Shown in pieces: positions 10,404 to 22,319 of a stretch of 64,000 nucleotides of DNA. Source of the stretch: Uloborus plumipes (lineage: Eukaryota; Arthropoda; Arachnida; Araneae; Uloboridae). A model generated the notes under the pieces. It was not told the origin of the DNA, did no database searches, and saw only the letters and a list, made by a program, of their open reading frames with translations. The stretch's first letter is position 1. Each line of letters begins with the position of its first letter. Made by a program: the position numbers and the translations under genes. Where the stretch lies: NCBI GenBank assembly GCA_038373865.1, contig JAXGGA010001586.1, positions 83,059 to 147,058 on the forward strand, in the 5' to 3' direction.

Positions 10404-12094
10404 TTATGGGATATTTCACACGCCCTTTTGTTGTAACTACTGTAATTAAAAAAAAAAAAAAAAAAAAATCGGTGATGGTCCTTTGACTCTTTTCACATCT
10501 GCCTGCCTGAATTGAAATGGAATGACTCTAAGTAAAACGGGTTTGTATTCCAAACGAAACAGATTTGCACCAAAATAGTGAAGCGAATGTGTGTTCTTAA
10601 CCTGTTACCACCATGGTCACCTTTATCCAGACTTCTCATTAAAAACCATACCTTTTTATCATATTTTACTCTTATTGGCTGATTTCCTGTTGGAAGTTGG
10701 TTCAATAAGAAACCAGGCAAAAAGAAAAAGAGATGATAAAAATGTGTAGTTTTTAGTGAGGAGTGAAAAAAGGTGATCTTTAAATAGATCAGTGTGCGGT
10801 AATAGGTTCGTTAAAGCATATCGTTCTCAACACAAAAAAAAAAAAAAAATCCAAAAAATAAGTTAAAACTTACTTCCTCATTTGGATTTGTTGAGAAATC
10901 ACGAATTGCTTGTTGCTCGGACTTGACTGTAGTTGATGTCCTATTCTTTTATTAGGTTTTTTTTTCGTTGATAATGCAATTCGTTTAATGTCCCGCTTTG
11001 GTTGAAAGAAATTTGGCAGCAAATTAAATGAAACCGAAATTTCCATCACAAGGTAAAAATTTGATGAATGCTGGATCGAAAATTTATCGCCAAGGTATGA
11101 TAATTCTTCTAAAAGCTGCTTTAAAATGTTCAAGAAAAACATCCGAAGAAAAGTAAATTAGATCGTCATGAAAAAGGTCCATTTCATTTAACTTGTACTT
11201 GTTGTCGATCATTTTTGCATTCATTAATTTTTCTAAGAATAGAATCAACTAATATACATGTTAACAACAAATGAAAATAAGCAAAACCGAAGGTTGTCAC
11301 CAAATAAATGATAACTGAAATAAAAATCTAAATTAATTTTAAACGATCCTTGCTGCAGACGATAAATAATAGTTGGCTCCGACGAAGTCTTTAAAATATA
11401 ATGTTTATTATATTTAAAACGAATAACAAGAAGTTCTGTCAAAAAGAACTAAACGAGCCTACTTTCCCGTACATCGACATCGGCATTCTAGCATCTAATC
11501 AATATTCTCTTGAATATCTGAAACTGAAAATTATGTCAAACATAGCTTTATAGCACTTAAAGCTGATTTCTAAAAGCAAAATATACCCCTCTCATCAGAT
11601 GAAACGGACACGTAAAAAGTAAATAAACGAGTAAATAAAGTTTTGTCGCACCTTTTAAAGAATGTAACTGTTATAGTTCTTCCGTAGAAAAATTTCACAA
11701 TCAATTTCAAAAGAAAAAAAAGAATAAATAAAATAAAAGTACGAAGAACATCAAAACACATTTTATCAAAGAAAGAAAAAAAACCTCGTTCGTTAATAAA
11801 ATGTCTCGAATTTTATTTTTAATCCGTTGCCAGTTGTTAAATATAAATAAAGAATAAAATGCTCTAGTGAATGAACAATTTTTGTAATCAAAAAAAAATC
11901 GTCTGCAAAAAAAAATAAATAAATAAAAATAATAATAATTAATTAAACAAAAAAAAAATGAATAAATAAACAAAAAATCGTCTGCCCAGTCAGTCTTTTT
12001 TTTTCTGAGCCTGCATTTCCGCCATGTTTGCGGAGTCGGAGTCGGAATCAGAGTCCTCACAGAAGATTTTTCAGAAAAGTACTTAACATACATT
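10404..12094. other. AT-rich stretch, no supported gene
   Basis: Contains a poly-A tract at 10450-10468, another at 10834-10848 and low-complexity A/T at 11890-11960. A minus-strand open frame at 10870-11142 ends at a donor-like GAA|GTAAGT near 10874, but has no recognisable family or partner exon, so I do not call it. Confidence 0.45.
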
Positions 12095-12850
12095 TTTTAT
12101 CAAAACCGTTTTCTTACAAAGTTAGTTTGAAGGATATCCGCCTTTAAGTTCAGGATCTACATTCAACTTAAATTTCCCAGTAGGCGCTCATGTTAAAAAA
12201 TTTTCTGAATGGTTCATCATTGAACGAAAAATGGTTCAAATTGAAAAGTGAAGTATGGGAATGAGTCTCTCCGAGATCTTTCGAACAAAAAAAGTTTATT
12301 CAATTCAGACGGTTCACTTAAAATTTATTAGGCGGAGAAAGGTAGCTTGAACGGTTCAATGTTGAACGAAAAAAATGTTCACATTGAAAATTTAAATACG
12401 ATAATGAAGTATCCTTGCCGATATCTTTCGAACAAAAAAAAGTTTGTTTAAATCGGACTGTTCACTCAAAAGTTATTAGGAGTGACAGCTTGTTTGAACG
12501 GTTCAATGTTGAACGAAAAATTGTTCAAATCGAAAATGTAGATACGGGAATGAAGTATCCTTGAAAAGATCTTTCGAACAAAAAAAAGTTTGTTCAAATC
12601 GGACTGTTCATTCAAAAGTTAGTATCGCGGGACCGGTTGTTTGAACGACTCAAAGTTGAACCAAAAATTGTTCAAATCAAAAAATCAAATGTGGGAATGA
12701 GCTGTACTCGCCGAGATCTTTCCAACAAAAAAAAGTTCGTCCAAATCGGAATGTTCATTCAAAAGTTATTAGGGGGGGGGGGACAGACAGACCGACAGAC
12801 CGACACACAAATTCCCCATCTCAATACCCTACTTTCAAATTTTTAATTTT
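12095..12850. repeat. Dispersed repeat with four ~145-bp tandem units, copy 1
   Basis: Imperfect units are anchored by the 'ggttcaatgttgaacgaaaa' motif at about 12211, 12353, 12500 and 12648, giving steps of 142, 147 and 148. Each contains 'gatctttcgaacaaaaaaa' and 'aaaagttattagg'. The array ends in a poly-G and a gacagacagaccgac microsatellite (12772-12808). The flanks match 22930-23230, where only about one unit is present. Confidence 0.8.
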
Positions 12851-13596
12851 TCGATATTCATTTTACCTCTTTATTTTTTTAACTTGGCGATATTTTTTGG
12901 ACTTGGCGATATTTTTTAGATGCATTAAGCTACTTTTCATACTTTTTTCGTCTTTCTTTTATTTTTAACGGGAAAGTAGGCTAAAAAGTGAAAAGTTAAT
13001 CCAAAATTAGTGCAACTTAACAATTTTTGGAAACATAGAGAAGAACTTTGAAGTTTGAACTTTTAGAGATTCAAACAGGCTGCGAAACTCAGCAGTTAAA
13101 GTTTGAAATGAAATAAATGTTCTTCTCTCTCCGCAATTTTAAATTTTCGCATGTCAACATGCAGGGGCGGAAACAAAAATACTTTCTGGAAGGGGCACTA
13201 AAAAGTCAAAAGTGCCCTTCACCTCCAAAAAAATTGCAAAAAACAACTCATGAGGCTCTTTTAGAATGTTAAAAAGAATACAATTAAAAACAAATGATCT
13301 GCTTTAAAGAATCTATTCCTTCGACCTGCGTTTTCTATCCATGGATTTTTTCGTTTTAGACCTTATGTCCAGACCTCAAATGCCCGAATTTACTTCGAAT
13401 GTGCTGGAAAATATCTTTTTTAACATTTCAAGCTAATCAACTATTAAAAACCTTACATAATTTCACCAAAATGGTATAATAATGCAAGTTATTACTTAAA
13501 AACGTGGTCTTAATGATCAAAACAAAAAATTTTTAAAACAGGATAATAACATTTTTTCTATTAAAGAAAATTAATGAACGATACGCAGATTATGTT
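12851..13596. other. AT-rich stretch, no supported gene
   Basis: Contains two 'acttggcgatatttttt' repeats at 12890-12915, which are also seen as cttggcgatat near 15365-15420. No coding features. Confidence 0.4.
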
Positions 13597-13877
13597 AGGG
13601 CCCTGCCAACGCCCCCTATATACAAAGCCCTTTCACGCTCTCCCCAGTAGGCTATGACTCATGGTCTGGAGGCTTATCTTCGCCGGAGAAGTCGCCCGGT
13701 CAGTTCTTCGTAAGGCTGTCCAGCGTGCGTTACCACCGTAACTATTTTGCCATTTTCATAGCTGAATATAATTGTTGTAGTTCAATGATTTGAACAGAAC
13801 ATATTCTTCGAGGAAAAATGCCATATAAATGTTCGGTGACGTACTGTAAAGGAAACTATACAGGGGGCGTTGGCCCT
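13597..13877. mobile_element. Mini-element encoding the start of a THAP domain
   Basis: The inner terminal repeats CCAACGCCCCCTATA (13606-13620) and, inverted, TATACAGGGGGCGTTGG (13857-13873) bound a ~280-bp unit. It contains a CG-rich leader and the ATG of a THAP-like peptide. THAP domains are found in P-element and Kolobok-type transposases and in host THAP proteins. The right end abuts a copy of the AGGGCCCTGCTCC MITE, so the exact termini and the duplication are uncertain. Confidence 0.5.
13818..13876 (+). pseudogene. THAP zinc-finger N-terminus, truncated
   Basis: The peptide begins MPYKCSVTYCKGNYTGG. A Cys-x4-Cys pair within the first ten residues followed by K-G-N-Y is the usual start of a THAP (C2-CH) DNA-binding domain. 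The downstream Cys and His of the finger are missing because the reading frame runs straight into the terminal repeat and an unrelated MITE. A 64-codon ORF therefore continues, but only about the first 17 residues look THAP-derived. The gene has presumably lost everything after its first ~50 bases. I cannot tell whether the source was a transposase or a host THAP gene. Confidence 0.55.
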
Positions 13878-13998
13878 GCTCCACATCAGCGTAAAACGCG
13901 ACCGAAAACTAAGGCAGAAACCGAAAATCCGGGTACTTTCCATAGGAACACTATTTGCTCCATTTTACGTTTCTGCTTTACGTCAATTACTCTTAAAT
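13874..13998. mobile_element. AGGGCCCTGCTCCACATCAG family MITE, copy 2 (right end missing)
   Basis: Matches 9387-9532 from 'ccctgctccacatcagcg' through 'ttacgtttctgctttacgtcaa'. The right terminal 'tgtggagcagggcc' is absent. Confidence 0.65.
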
Positions 13999-14291
13999 TC
14001 GAAACTCGGTAAGTTATAAGTGTTGCTCATTATTTTACAGATAGCCTCCTGCAATATTACTTCCATAGCAAACCAAAGTAATATTCAAATATGCTTTGTG
14101 CGTGTGTTTCTAAAAAAAAGTTTTGATATTTTTACTTGTGTTACACAAAAATAATCGATGAGTCAAGTTTTATTATTTTTATCCCTTTGGTAGTATCCTG
14201 CCCCCCCCCCCCCCCAAACCGTTATTGGCAGCATGGCACGACCAGGCTGTTGGTCCGCATATTGTATGTAGCTCCCCGTCTGATTCTGATA

Positions 14292-14466
14292 CTGTCGGCC
14301 CCGCTTAAACGAATACTGTCGGTTCCAAGAAATATTATTCGATTAAACGGGGTGTTCGATTAAGCGGGGATTTTTAACATTATGTCTATGGCATCGGTTC
14401 CGAATTATTTTATTCGTATAAGCGGGGTATTCGTTTATTCGTTACCCGATTAAGCGGGGACGACAG
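14292..14466. mobile_element. TA-type MITE, CTGTCGNCCCCGCTTAA family, copy 1
   Basis: Left CTGTCGGCCCCGCTTAAACG and reverse-complemented right CTGTCGTCCCCGCTTAATCG, with TA on both sides (14290-14291 and 14467-14468). Contains several internal 'gattaagcgggg' copies. Pogo/Tigger-like ends. Other copies: 19793-19943 and 28777-28954. Confidence 0.85.
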
Positions 14467-14935
14467 TATATTAAATTTACATCAAAAATACATAGAATAA
14501 ATAAAGCAACGCTGCTTTTTAAAACGGCGTTACAATTTTTCTTTCATTAAAAAAAAGTGAACGCATGTTAATGGTAGTTAAAATTTTTCTTTCATAAAAA
14601 AATTCTTTCATCACTTTCAAAAAGAAAAATACAATTAAAAAAAGCATATAAAAAATAAATTTTATCAAAAAAAAAAGTTTTTAACTCTTTCTTTTGGGGA
14701 AAAATAAAGCTCTTCAGACTGTATTCCCACCTTTGTCAAAAAATAAAAATCTAAATGCACTGCAAACGATATATAAATAACGAAATGTCTTCTGAAATAA
14801 AAAAAACTTTCATCCAAAATAAAATCATCTATATTGCGTTTTCTTTTTGTTAAAAGAAAAGAACTCCGAATTCCCATTTATTTCCGATGTCAAAAATAAA
14901 ATGATATAAAAAAAAATCCTCTCAACAATCTTTTT

Positions 14936-15440
14936 ACTTCCTTTTACGTAGTAAAGGAAGTATTGTGATGGCGAAAAAAAAATCACTCAAATTTGAGTCT
15001 AAATTTTGATTTTGCTCACCCCCGAATGAATGTTCTGTAGTTTTTTCGACCTGTCAGCACGTGCATATGTACCTACCAACACATAAGCAGCCGAAAAATC
15101 CTTTTCAACCACCCCCGAGTTAATTACGACGAGTTTTCTCGTGACGTCTGTATATACGTATGTATGTATGTATGTGCCTCGCATAACTCAAAAACCATAT
15201 GCCGTAGAAGCTTCTAGCTTGGTATGTAGGCTCTGGATGGTCTAGTTGTGCACCTCCCCTTGTGGTTGCATTCGAATGTTCCCAAGGGGGTGTTTTACCC
15301 CTTTTTTGGGGTAAATCAGTTTTAATTTCAATGCAGAGTCAAGTGATATAAATTGACGTGACCACTTGGCGATATGTCGCCAAGCTTTTGACGCCAACAT
15401 GACGACATATCGCCAAGTTGGCGACAAATTTGGCGAAAAA
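14936..15440 (+). repeat. Hairpin-plus-microsatellite dispersed repeat, second type
   Basis: Begins with a hairpin, ACTTCCTTTTACGTAGTAAA then GGAAGT (14936-14961). A body follows, then a GTATGTATGTATGTATGTG tract (15155-15178), then 'cataactcaaaaaccatatg'. A palindromic cttggcgatatgtcgccaag at 15364-15383 recurs inverted at about 15398-15420. The architecture (hairpin, body, TG-rich tract) resembles 5021-6225, 27961-28300 and 39274-39600. Confidence 0.5.
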
Positions 15441-16076
15441 AATTATTTTTTGAATTTGGGTTCAACTTGGCGCTATTGGCGATATTTTGCGAAAAATTCA
15501 CTGAATGATATTAAAATCAGCAATATTTAGAAAATTAACCATTGTAAAATATATTTTGCATTGTTTCGTGGCAGATTAGGGGAGTAAATATTTGAATTGT
15601 TACCTTGCTCACTCCAAGCACTTTTTTTAACACTTAAGGCAGGGGTGGCCAACCTTTTTAGGGATAGTGCCACTATTTGGAGAGAAAAAACTCAGCGTGC
15701 CACATTGTATTTTTTCAACCAACTGAAAATTTTTAAAAAGTTAAAAATTGATTTTAGGTTAGCTGACTATGTAATTCTTACTCAAATGAAACATTTTTTT
15801 CTCGTAAATCTGAGCAATTGAAATCTAAATAATAATAAAGATAAAACAAGTCCGATCAAACATTTTATTTTAGAAATTAAACAGTCTGCATTTAATGTGG
15901 TTTATGAGTCTGTATCTTTTTTACCAAGTTCTTAATTTTAGGATTAGTTCTTGAGAGCCCTAAGAAGTTGCTATCAATTAATATTCAACGGTATTTAGAT
16001 TTTTCTGCAATTATTACTAAATTTTTTTGCTTAGAATCGTGTTTTTAACCAAATCTGCAACAGCATCAGACGGATA

Positions 16077-18179
16077 CATGGGCGCCCATAAGGGGGGGGG
16101 GGGCTCGAGCCCCCCCTTGGAAATTAGTACCTTTTTGCTTAAAGTACTATTTAATCGGATTTTTTTTCTTTTCCCATTATTGAATAAATTATAAAAAATG
16201 CCAAATTTTAATAACTCCAATCTGCACTGAAATCGCTTTCAGAAGTTTAACATTGTGTCTCTTCCTACATTCTTCCATAAAACAAAGGCAGATTCATGGG
16301 TTGACAGACGCCGCATTTACATAGGAAACTATCCCATGTCTGCGGACTAGCGGTAAGGAGAAAGAGTGGGCGGATTCGAGGATGGCAAGAAAACTCGACA
16401 TTGTTTGGCATTTGGAATTTGTAAAAAAGAAAACTTCTTTTTCTGTCTTACATTACAAAACATTCGGGGGGAGAGGGGCAAGGCCTATTCTAGAGTCTTT
16501 GAAAATCATTAAATACCTTTTGAAACTCCTTAAAATGTGCTTCAATTATATTTCTTATCAAATAAATAAACTATGAATTTATTGAATGGCCAGAATATTA
16601 CTCTCACGTCCATCATTGTTTTAATCAAGGAGATTAAAGAGGAGGAGCTAAATCTCTGCTATCTAAAAGTGGCAACGAATTCTCACCCGCCGCCAGAGGA
16701 CGCTAGCTGAAACGCTCCCTATCTCCTACGGGAATCAATGTAAATGATACTGAATCTGTCCTCTTTTTAAATGCTGCTATGGGGAAGAAAAAAATTTTTT
16801 TCAACTGGATTTTGGTGTAAATCTTCGATTGACATTATGAATTAAATATGAATTTCATCCAACGAAAATAGGTGCCGTATTCTTTGAGAAATAGGTTTAA
16901 TCGAATGCACTTACCAACTTGCCAAATCTGACAGAATCTGTCATTTTAAAAGACTGCTGTTGGCAAGAATATTTTTTTTTTAAATTGGAATTTTACTCAA
17001 ACCATCGATTAACATTATGAACTAAATATATTTAATAAATACATTTAAACTAATAATTATTTTGTCTACTAAATATATTTAATTAATAACAAAATTAAAT
17101 TCTGACATAATTAATTTTTTGCCTCATGCTTAATTTCTCAACAATTTAGAGAACTCATTCTCAGCAAAAATTATATCGTACAATGCAAAGAAAATGTCAC
17201 ATACAGTCGCATATATGTCAAATTTGGCAAGTAACTAGATGCCGTCGATTAAACATCTTTCTTAAAAAATACTGCAAAATTTCAGTGGGGTGGATCAGAG
17301 TCATATTTAGTTCATAATGTTAATCGATGGTTTACATCAAAATCCAGTTGAAAAAAAATTTTTTTCTTCCCCATAGCAGCATTTAAAAAGATGACAGATT
17401 CAGTATCATTTACATTGATTCCCGTAGGAGATAAGGGAGCGTTTCAGCTAGCGTCCTCTGGCGGCGGGTGAGAATTCGTTGCCACTTTCAAACTAGCGCA
17501 TCCGTAGAACATTTCTCTCCTTCTTTCTACTCCGTGGTTTTAATTTCTACACTAGGAGTTTATGAGTTTTATACTCTTAAGTGCTGTTTCTGTTCGTGAG
17601 TTGGGAACTGATCAAAAACTACTAAGTAACTTTTCTGAAAATCAATGTATAAGCAAATGATGATGTGTTTATCTTTTCTCCTCCCTCGTTCTTCCTCTCT
17701 GTCGATTAATGTCAATCGTTTGTTAAACTACGAAAAATATACATGTTTTGATTGATCTTAATTTGCAAAAGAATGCAGAACATTTATAAATTTTTTGTTT
17801 GCCTATTTTTCCAACATATTTTTGAAGTCCCAATTGCGCCATACAAGGCCTCAAAATGAAGAATTTTAAAACTTTTTTTCAAAAATTTTCCGGGGGAGAA
17901 GCTCCGGACCCCCCAAAATTACGAAGGTTCTACCCACTTAAAACAGTTCATTGCATCTCTCTTTTGATACCCTTACCTCAAAAAAAAAAAAAAAAAAAAA
18001 ATCAGCCCAAACAATTAACAACAAAAATAGAGTAAAAGAAACAGCAGTAAGAAGTCATACTTTTATATTCTTAGTAAATCAAAGAAGCACACACACACAT
18101 ATATTATATATTTTTCACTGTAAATTATGTGGAAAACATCTGAGCCCCCCCCTTAAAATTTTGTATATGGGCGCCCATG
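16077..18179. mobile_element. hAT-type element, CATGGGCGCCCATA family, complete copy
   Basis: Both ends read CATGGGCGCCCATA inwards, followed by G-rich sequence. A perfect 8-bp duplication, gacggata, flanks it at 16069-16076 and 18180-18187. It is inserted in 15640-19464 and itself carries the foldback at 16666-17488. Its left 500 bp matches 4659-6410. No coding capacity. Confidence 0.85.
16666..17488. mobile_element. Foldback element with ~190-bp inverted arms
   Basis: The left arm starts AAAGTGGCAACGAATTCTCA (16666) and the right arm ends with its complement (to 17488). Arm similarity continues through 'cgctccctatctcctacggg' and the poly-A/T block to about 16855 and 17295. A diverged extra piece of the same arm lies near 16930-17030. 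No clear target duplication. No ORF. Confidence 0.8.
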
Positions 18180-19792
18180 GACGGATAAACTGTGTAAATG
18201 TGAAAATTTTTTTGTTCGTACAAATTTCCAAATTTCTATATAACGTGGATGACTTTCTGTTGAAGTAAGCTCTTATATTTGATTACCAATGCAAAAGGTC
18301 AGTAATTCTAATTTGGATTTCAGAAGGGTAACAAGTAGTGTCTTTCAAAGAAATAGACAAAGAATTTGAAAACATCAGCATTTTTTTTTTACGATCCTGA
18401 AAATCATCAAACCTAACACTGAATGTATACTTAAAATAGGTGTAAAATTTTCTCCATATATCATTGGAAAATTATTAAATTTGGGTTGATAGTTTCAATA
18501 TTAAATTTAATGTTTTATTCTTTTTCTCCAAAGTAGAGAGAAATAAACTGAAGTTTCATCATAAAAGAATGTAAATGGTCTATACTGATTTAGGACACTT
18601 TTTTTGTACCATCTTAAATTTAAATTACTTAAACGCCGGCTAATAAGAGATGACATAGCTAAATGCATCTGCTATTCTTCATTCCAAAAAGCAAGTCCTC
18701 ATTGCTTTCCTTCCAGGCATTTTAAAAAACACACTCCCTATAAAATTCTAAAATCTCATGACTAGTTTTCCTTTGAACAGCTATTGCATATTTTAATGAA
18801 GGAGTAACTTGCCATGCTCTCCTCTTTCTCCTGGGAAAAGTTTACAAAACATATAGAGCTCTAATTCGTAGTTGGTTAATACAGTGAAATCTACAGAGTC
18901 ACCATCAGAGAAAAAAAAAATTTCTTTGGCAAGGAGTTTGTGATAAATAATTCGATGATATTTTTGCAGCTTTTTCCCAAATTATTTTCAAGTAATGTAG
19001 CAAAAACAATTTAACAACTTCATTTGTGCAACCACACCGAATTTTGTCCAATCGGGTTTCTTAATTTTACTTGCAGAGTTAACTTTTTAAAAATTTTCAT
19101 CACCCGTAGCTGAAACTGTTGCAGATCAAGAACCCATTCTGCAGCATCGAAAGTTTCATTCGTGTCAAGCACAAATATGCTTTACAAAGCATTGTCTGTG
19201 GCGTCACAGCTTTCGTTGGATGTCCGAAGCTAACGCTAAGTACTTGGCAATATTGTAGTTAAGACAATTTATAAGCCAACCTCCTTACACTTAATAGTCA
19301 CGATATCATTATATTTGTCAATTCAATCGTTTTAATTTTTATCAATATTTTTGAGATCGACATTTTCCCCTCAATTTTGAAATTTTTTCAAAAAGTCTTA
19401 GCGTGCCACTGTTACTGCTTTGCCGTGCCATTGTGGCACGCGTGCCGCGGGTTGGCCACCACTGACTTAAGGCAACTACTAAGAAATTTACACATAAAAG
19501 GAAGTAGTGTGGGGTCCATACCAGATTTTTTTCTCAGGCAGCGGGGTCGAACTGATTATGAGATAAACGAGTTGGAGTAAAAGGAATTAAAATTTCAGGA
19601 GTTGGGCGTATGCCCCCAGAGTCTGCATTTCCGTAGAGTCAAAGGCTCTAAAATTCTAGGAGTCGGAGTGTCGAAGTCGGCATTTGTTCGTTTTCCCACC
19701 CATTTCGTGTAGGGTAATCCCACGTTTAAGTTTCAAGGCCATTCACGACTTTTAAATTTGAATGTCTTAAAATTTCTTCAAAAAAAGATATA

Positions 19793-19943
19793 TTGTCGGT
19801 GCCAAGAAATATTATTCGATCAAGAGGGGTATTTGTTAAAGCGGGGATCTTTAACATTGCGTCCATGTCATGAGGTCTGAGATTTTTTATTCGTATAAAC
19901 AGTGGATTCGTTTATCCGTTACCCGATTAAGCGGGGTCGACAG
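19793..19943. mobile_element. TA-type MITE, CTGTCGNCCCCGCTTAA family, copy 2 (5' deleted)
   Basis: The right part (ttacccgattaagcggggtcgacag|TA) matches 14292-14466. The left terminus has lost the CCCCGCTTAA segment. Confidence 0.7.
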
Positions 19944-20488
19944 TATCAAAACTTTGGCTGGCACCAGTGGCAAGGTGCTCAAAAAAAAAAAAAAAAAAAG
20001 AAAGAAAAAAAATCAGGTATGTTTCCATATTACACATTAGAGTTTTACATCACCTTCTTGACCTCACCATTTCCAAGTTCAATGAAATTTGGTGTGAAAG
20101 ACATATGACAAGAAAAGTGAACTAGCCAATTTTTAGATTTTTATTTTAAAGGTTGCAAAAAACGAAAAGTGGTCACATGCAAAGATTGTAACTTTGTTCC
20201 GAATTATAGTAGAATAAAAATTCAAAAAACCATAGTAAAGTTAAATAATAGCACTTTCTATTGATATAGTGCATGACTTTCTTGCGACAGGTTTAAGTTT
20301 CAAGGTCATTTATTGCGACTTTTGACCTTGAATATCTCAAAGAAAAAAAATATATTTTATAACTTTGACACTATTTTTCCACAATCCCAAAACAAAGGCT
20401 CGGAGTGTAATAGCAAGGCACTGCAAAAAAATCAGGAATGTTTGCATATTTTCGTCAGATGTTTTACGTTGTTTCTGTCCTAACTATT

Positions 20489-20621
20489 AGGGCCCTGCTC
20501 CACATCAGCGGAAAACGCGACCGAAACCGAAAATCCGAACACTTTCGAGAGGAACACCATTTAATCCATTTTACGTTTCTGCTTTACGCTCGCGTTTTCC
20601 GCTGATGTGGAGCAGGGCCTT
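20489..20621. mobile_element. AGGGCCCTGCTCCACATCAG family MITE, copy 3
   Basis: Inverted ends AGGGCCCTGCTCCACATCAG and CTGATGTGGAGCAGGGCCT. A possible 4-bp duplication, tatt, lies at 20485-20488 and 20622-20625. This is the most intact copy in the window. Confidence 0.8.
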
Positions 20622-21473
20622 TATTGTTTTAATTTTTGGGCGTTTATGAAGTATGCATATTTTGACAAATTGATATGTTTCTTAAATAAGATCTAGAATA
20701 TGACAAAGTTTATTTGACAGCATAATTTTTGATTTCCAAGATTTGTTGCTAAATACAGATAAAAGTTTAGTTTATCGAATAAAGTTTCTGTCATTTTAGC
20801 TGCTAATTAAGAAACCTGTCGATTTGTCAAAATCCGTATACTTCATGAATAGTAGTAATCATAAAAAATTAAAACAATAGTACAAGGACAGAAATAATGT
20901 AGAATATCTGACAAAAATATTCTTGTTTTTTTTCTTCCAGTTCCTTGCTATTGTATAAAAATTTTTAGTGTAGTGAAAGAATAGTGTTGAAGCTAGAAAA
21001 TTTTTTTTTCCCAAGAAAGGGTCGTGTTTTTAAATATCCAAAGTCATTCGTCATAGTGAACTTAAATCTTGAAACTTAAATCCTGTCGTAAGAAAGTCCC
21101 ATGCAATATATGATCTATCTATAGGAAGCTCTATTCTTCAGCTTAAAAATGGGTTTTGAATTTTTATTATCATAATTAAAAGAGAAGTTACTGTCATTTG
21201 CAAGTAACTATTCTTTTCCTGCACTTTTTACAAGCCTGTGTTTCGAACAGCTTCTAAAATAGAAATTCTAAAATTGACAGGGTTACTTATCTTGTAACAT
21301 ATGTACTTCACAACAAATTTCATCAAAATCGGCGATTGACCTTACATATGGAGTTCCCTAATGTAAAAGCATGTGAACATTCCTGATTTTTTAGTACCTT
21401 GCCATTGCGGTGCTAACCTAAGTTTTGGAGAAGTGGAAGAATAGTGTTGAGCTATAAAATATACCTGTTTTAA

Positions 21474-22319
21474 CCGCTTACTCGTCGCATTTTTTTTCTA
21501 AAAACTGATCAAAATTCATCAGGTTTTTTTATTTTTTTATGTTCATAATATTTTAAACACATTAAAATAAAAAACACTGCATTTTCCTTTGAATTTAGTG
21601 GTTTTTTAAAGTTAGGAAAATTTAATCAACTTACCCAATTTTACCTTAAAGTTTGCTTTCCTCGCGCATCCAAGGCAGGCTGAAAAGCTTCAATGCAGGC
21701 ATTGAGAAAGAAAAAGTTAATTTTGAGCTGATAAATTTTTTATTTTCTTCAAGTAATGCGCATCGTTGGTGACAAACAATACTTCAAAATTGGAGATCTA
21801 TAATAGGGGTATATTAGTTGAAATGTTAATAATATTTCTGCGTGTGGTAAATTTTGAAACATGGTATGCATAGTCCTACATTGCAGTCTTTGCAGTAGTG
21901 TCTTGTCTCCTTTCGAACTCTTTTCCCATTTGCATTCGTCTTACTGCAACACACTTTACATTCTCTCGCAGGATTTGCTTTCTTGCCTGTAGGGGGTATT
22001 ATTTCCAGAAAATGGCGTTCAATCAATCGACTTAGTGACGCTTCATTCGATGGACGACCTCCTCTTGAAACAGGAACGAAAGCTTGATATTTCTCTAATA
22101 TTTCATCTACCAAATCCTTTCCAAACTCCAAATTTGTTTTTCTTCCACCTTCTTTGGTAGGTGTAGTAGTTGTAGAAACAAAAGCTAATACGGGCACGAC
22201 AAAAAGTAAAAGTTTTGAAGCTTTAAAAATATCAGAAACGCAGCCCGTATGAGACACGGCACGACAAAATTTGCCCGAATATTCTGCCCGTATGAGGAAC
22301 GGGCACGACGACTAAGCGG
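21474..22319 (-). mobile_element. piggyBac-like element, internally deleted
   Basis: Left end TTAA|CCGCTTACTCGTCG. The right end, reverse-complemented, is CCGCTTAGTCGTCG, flanked by ttga (a one-base variant of TTAA). Subterminal 'gcccgtatgag' and 'cgggcacgac' repeats lie near the right end. The only coding remnant is the transposase C-terminus, so most of the ORF has been deleted (846 bp against more than 2 kb for full-length piggyBac elements). Confidence 0.75.
21826..22160 (-). pseudogene. piggyBac transposase C-terminal fragment with Cys-rich zinc domain
   Basis: The fragment carries a G-R-P-S ... R-L-I-E-R-H-F-L stretch, then I-P-P-T-G-K-K, then a cysteine-rich tail with CKVCC, CKDC and CIPC ending in F-K-I-Y-H-T. 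This order (RHF, IPPT, then a C-x2-C zinc module ending YHT) is characteristic of the C-terminus of piggyBac-family (DDE_Tnp_1_7) transposases, where the Cys-rich domain binds the element ends. The catalytic Asp residues would be upstream and are absent. The ORF opens further upstream (to 22257), but that part is derived from the terminal repeat. The element could move only if helped by another piggyBac transposase. Confidence 0.8.

Larger units (their letters stand above)
15640..19464. mobile_element. hAT-type element, non-autonomous, with nested insertions
   Basis: Left terminus CAGGGGTGGCCAACCTTTTT. The right terminus is CAGTGGTGGCCAACCCGCGG when reverse-complemented. A perfect 8-bp duplication, acttaagg, lies at 15632-15639 and 19465-19472. 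The subterminal 'gtgccac' repeats near both ends are typical of this hAT group. No transposase ORF was seen. It contains the element 16077-18179. Confidence 0.88.

Noticed and set aside
14946..15180. Possible tRNA or snRNA hairpin at the 14936 repeat
   Set aside because: The hairpin belongs to a dispersed repeat; there is no cloverleaf, A/B box pair or Sm site that I can support.
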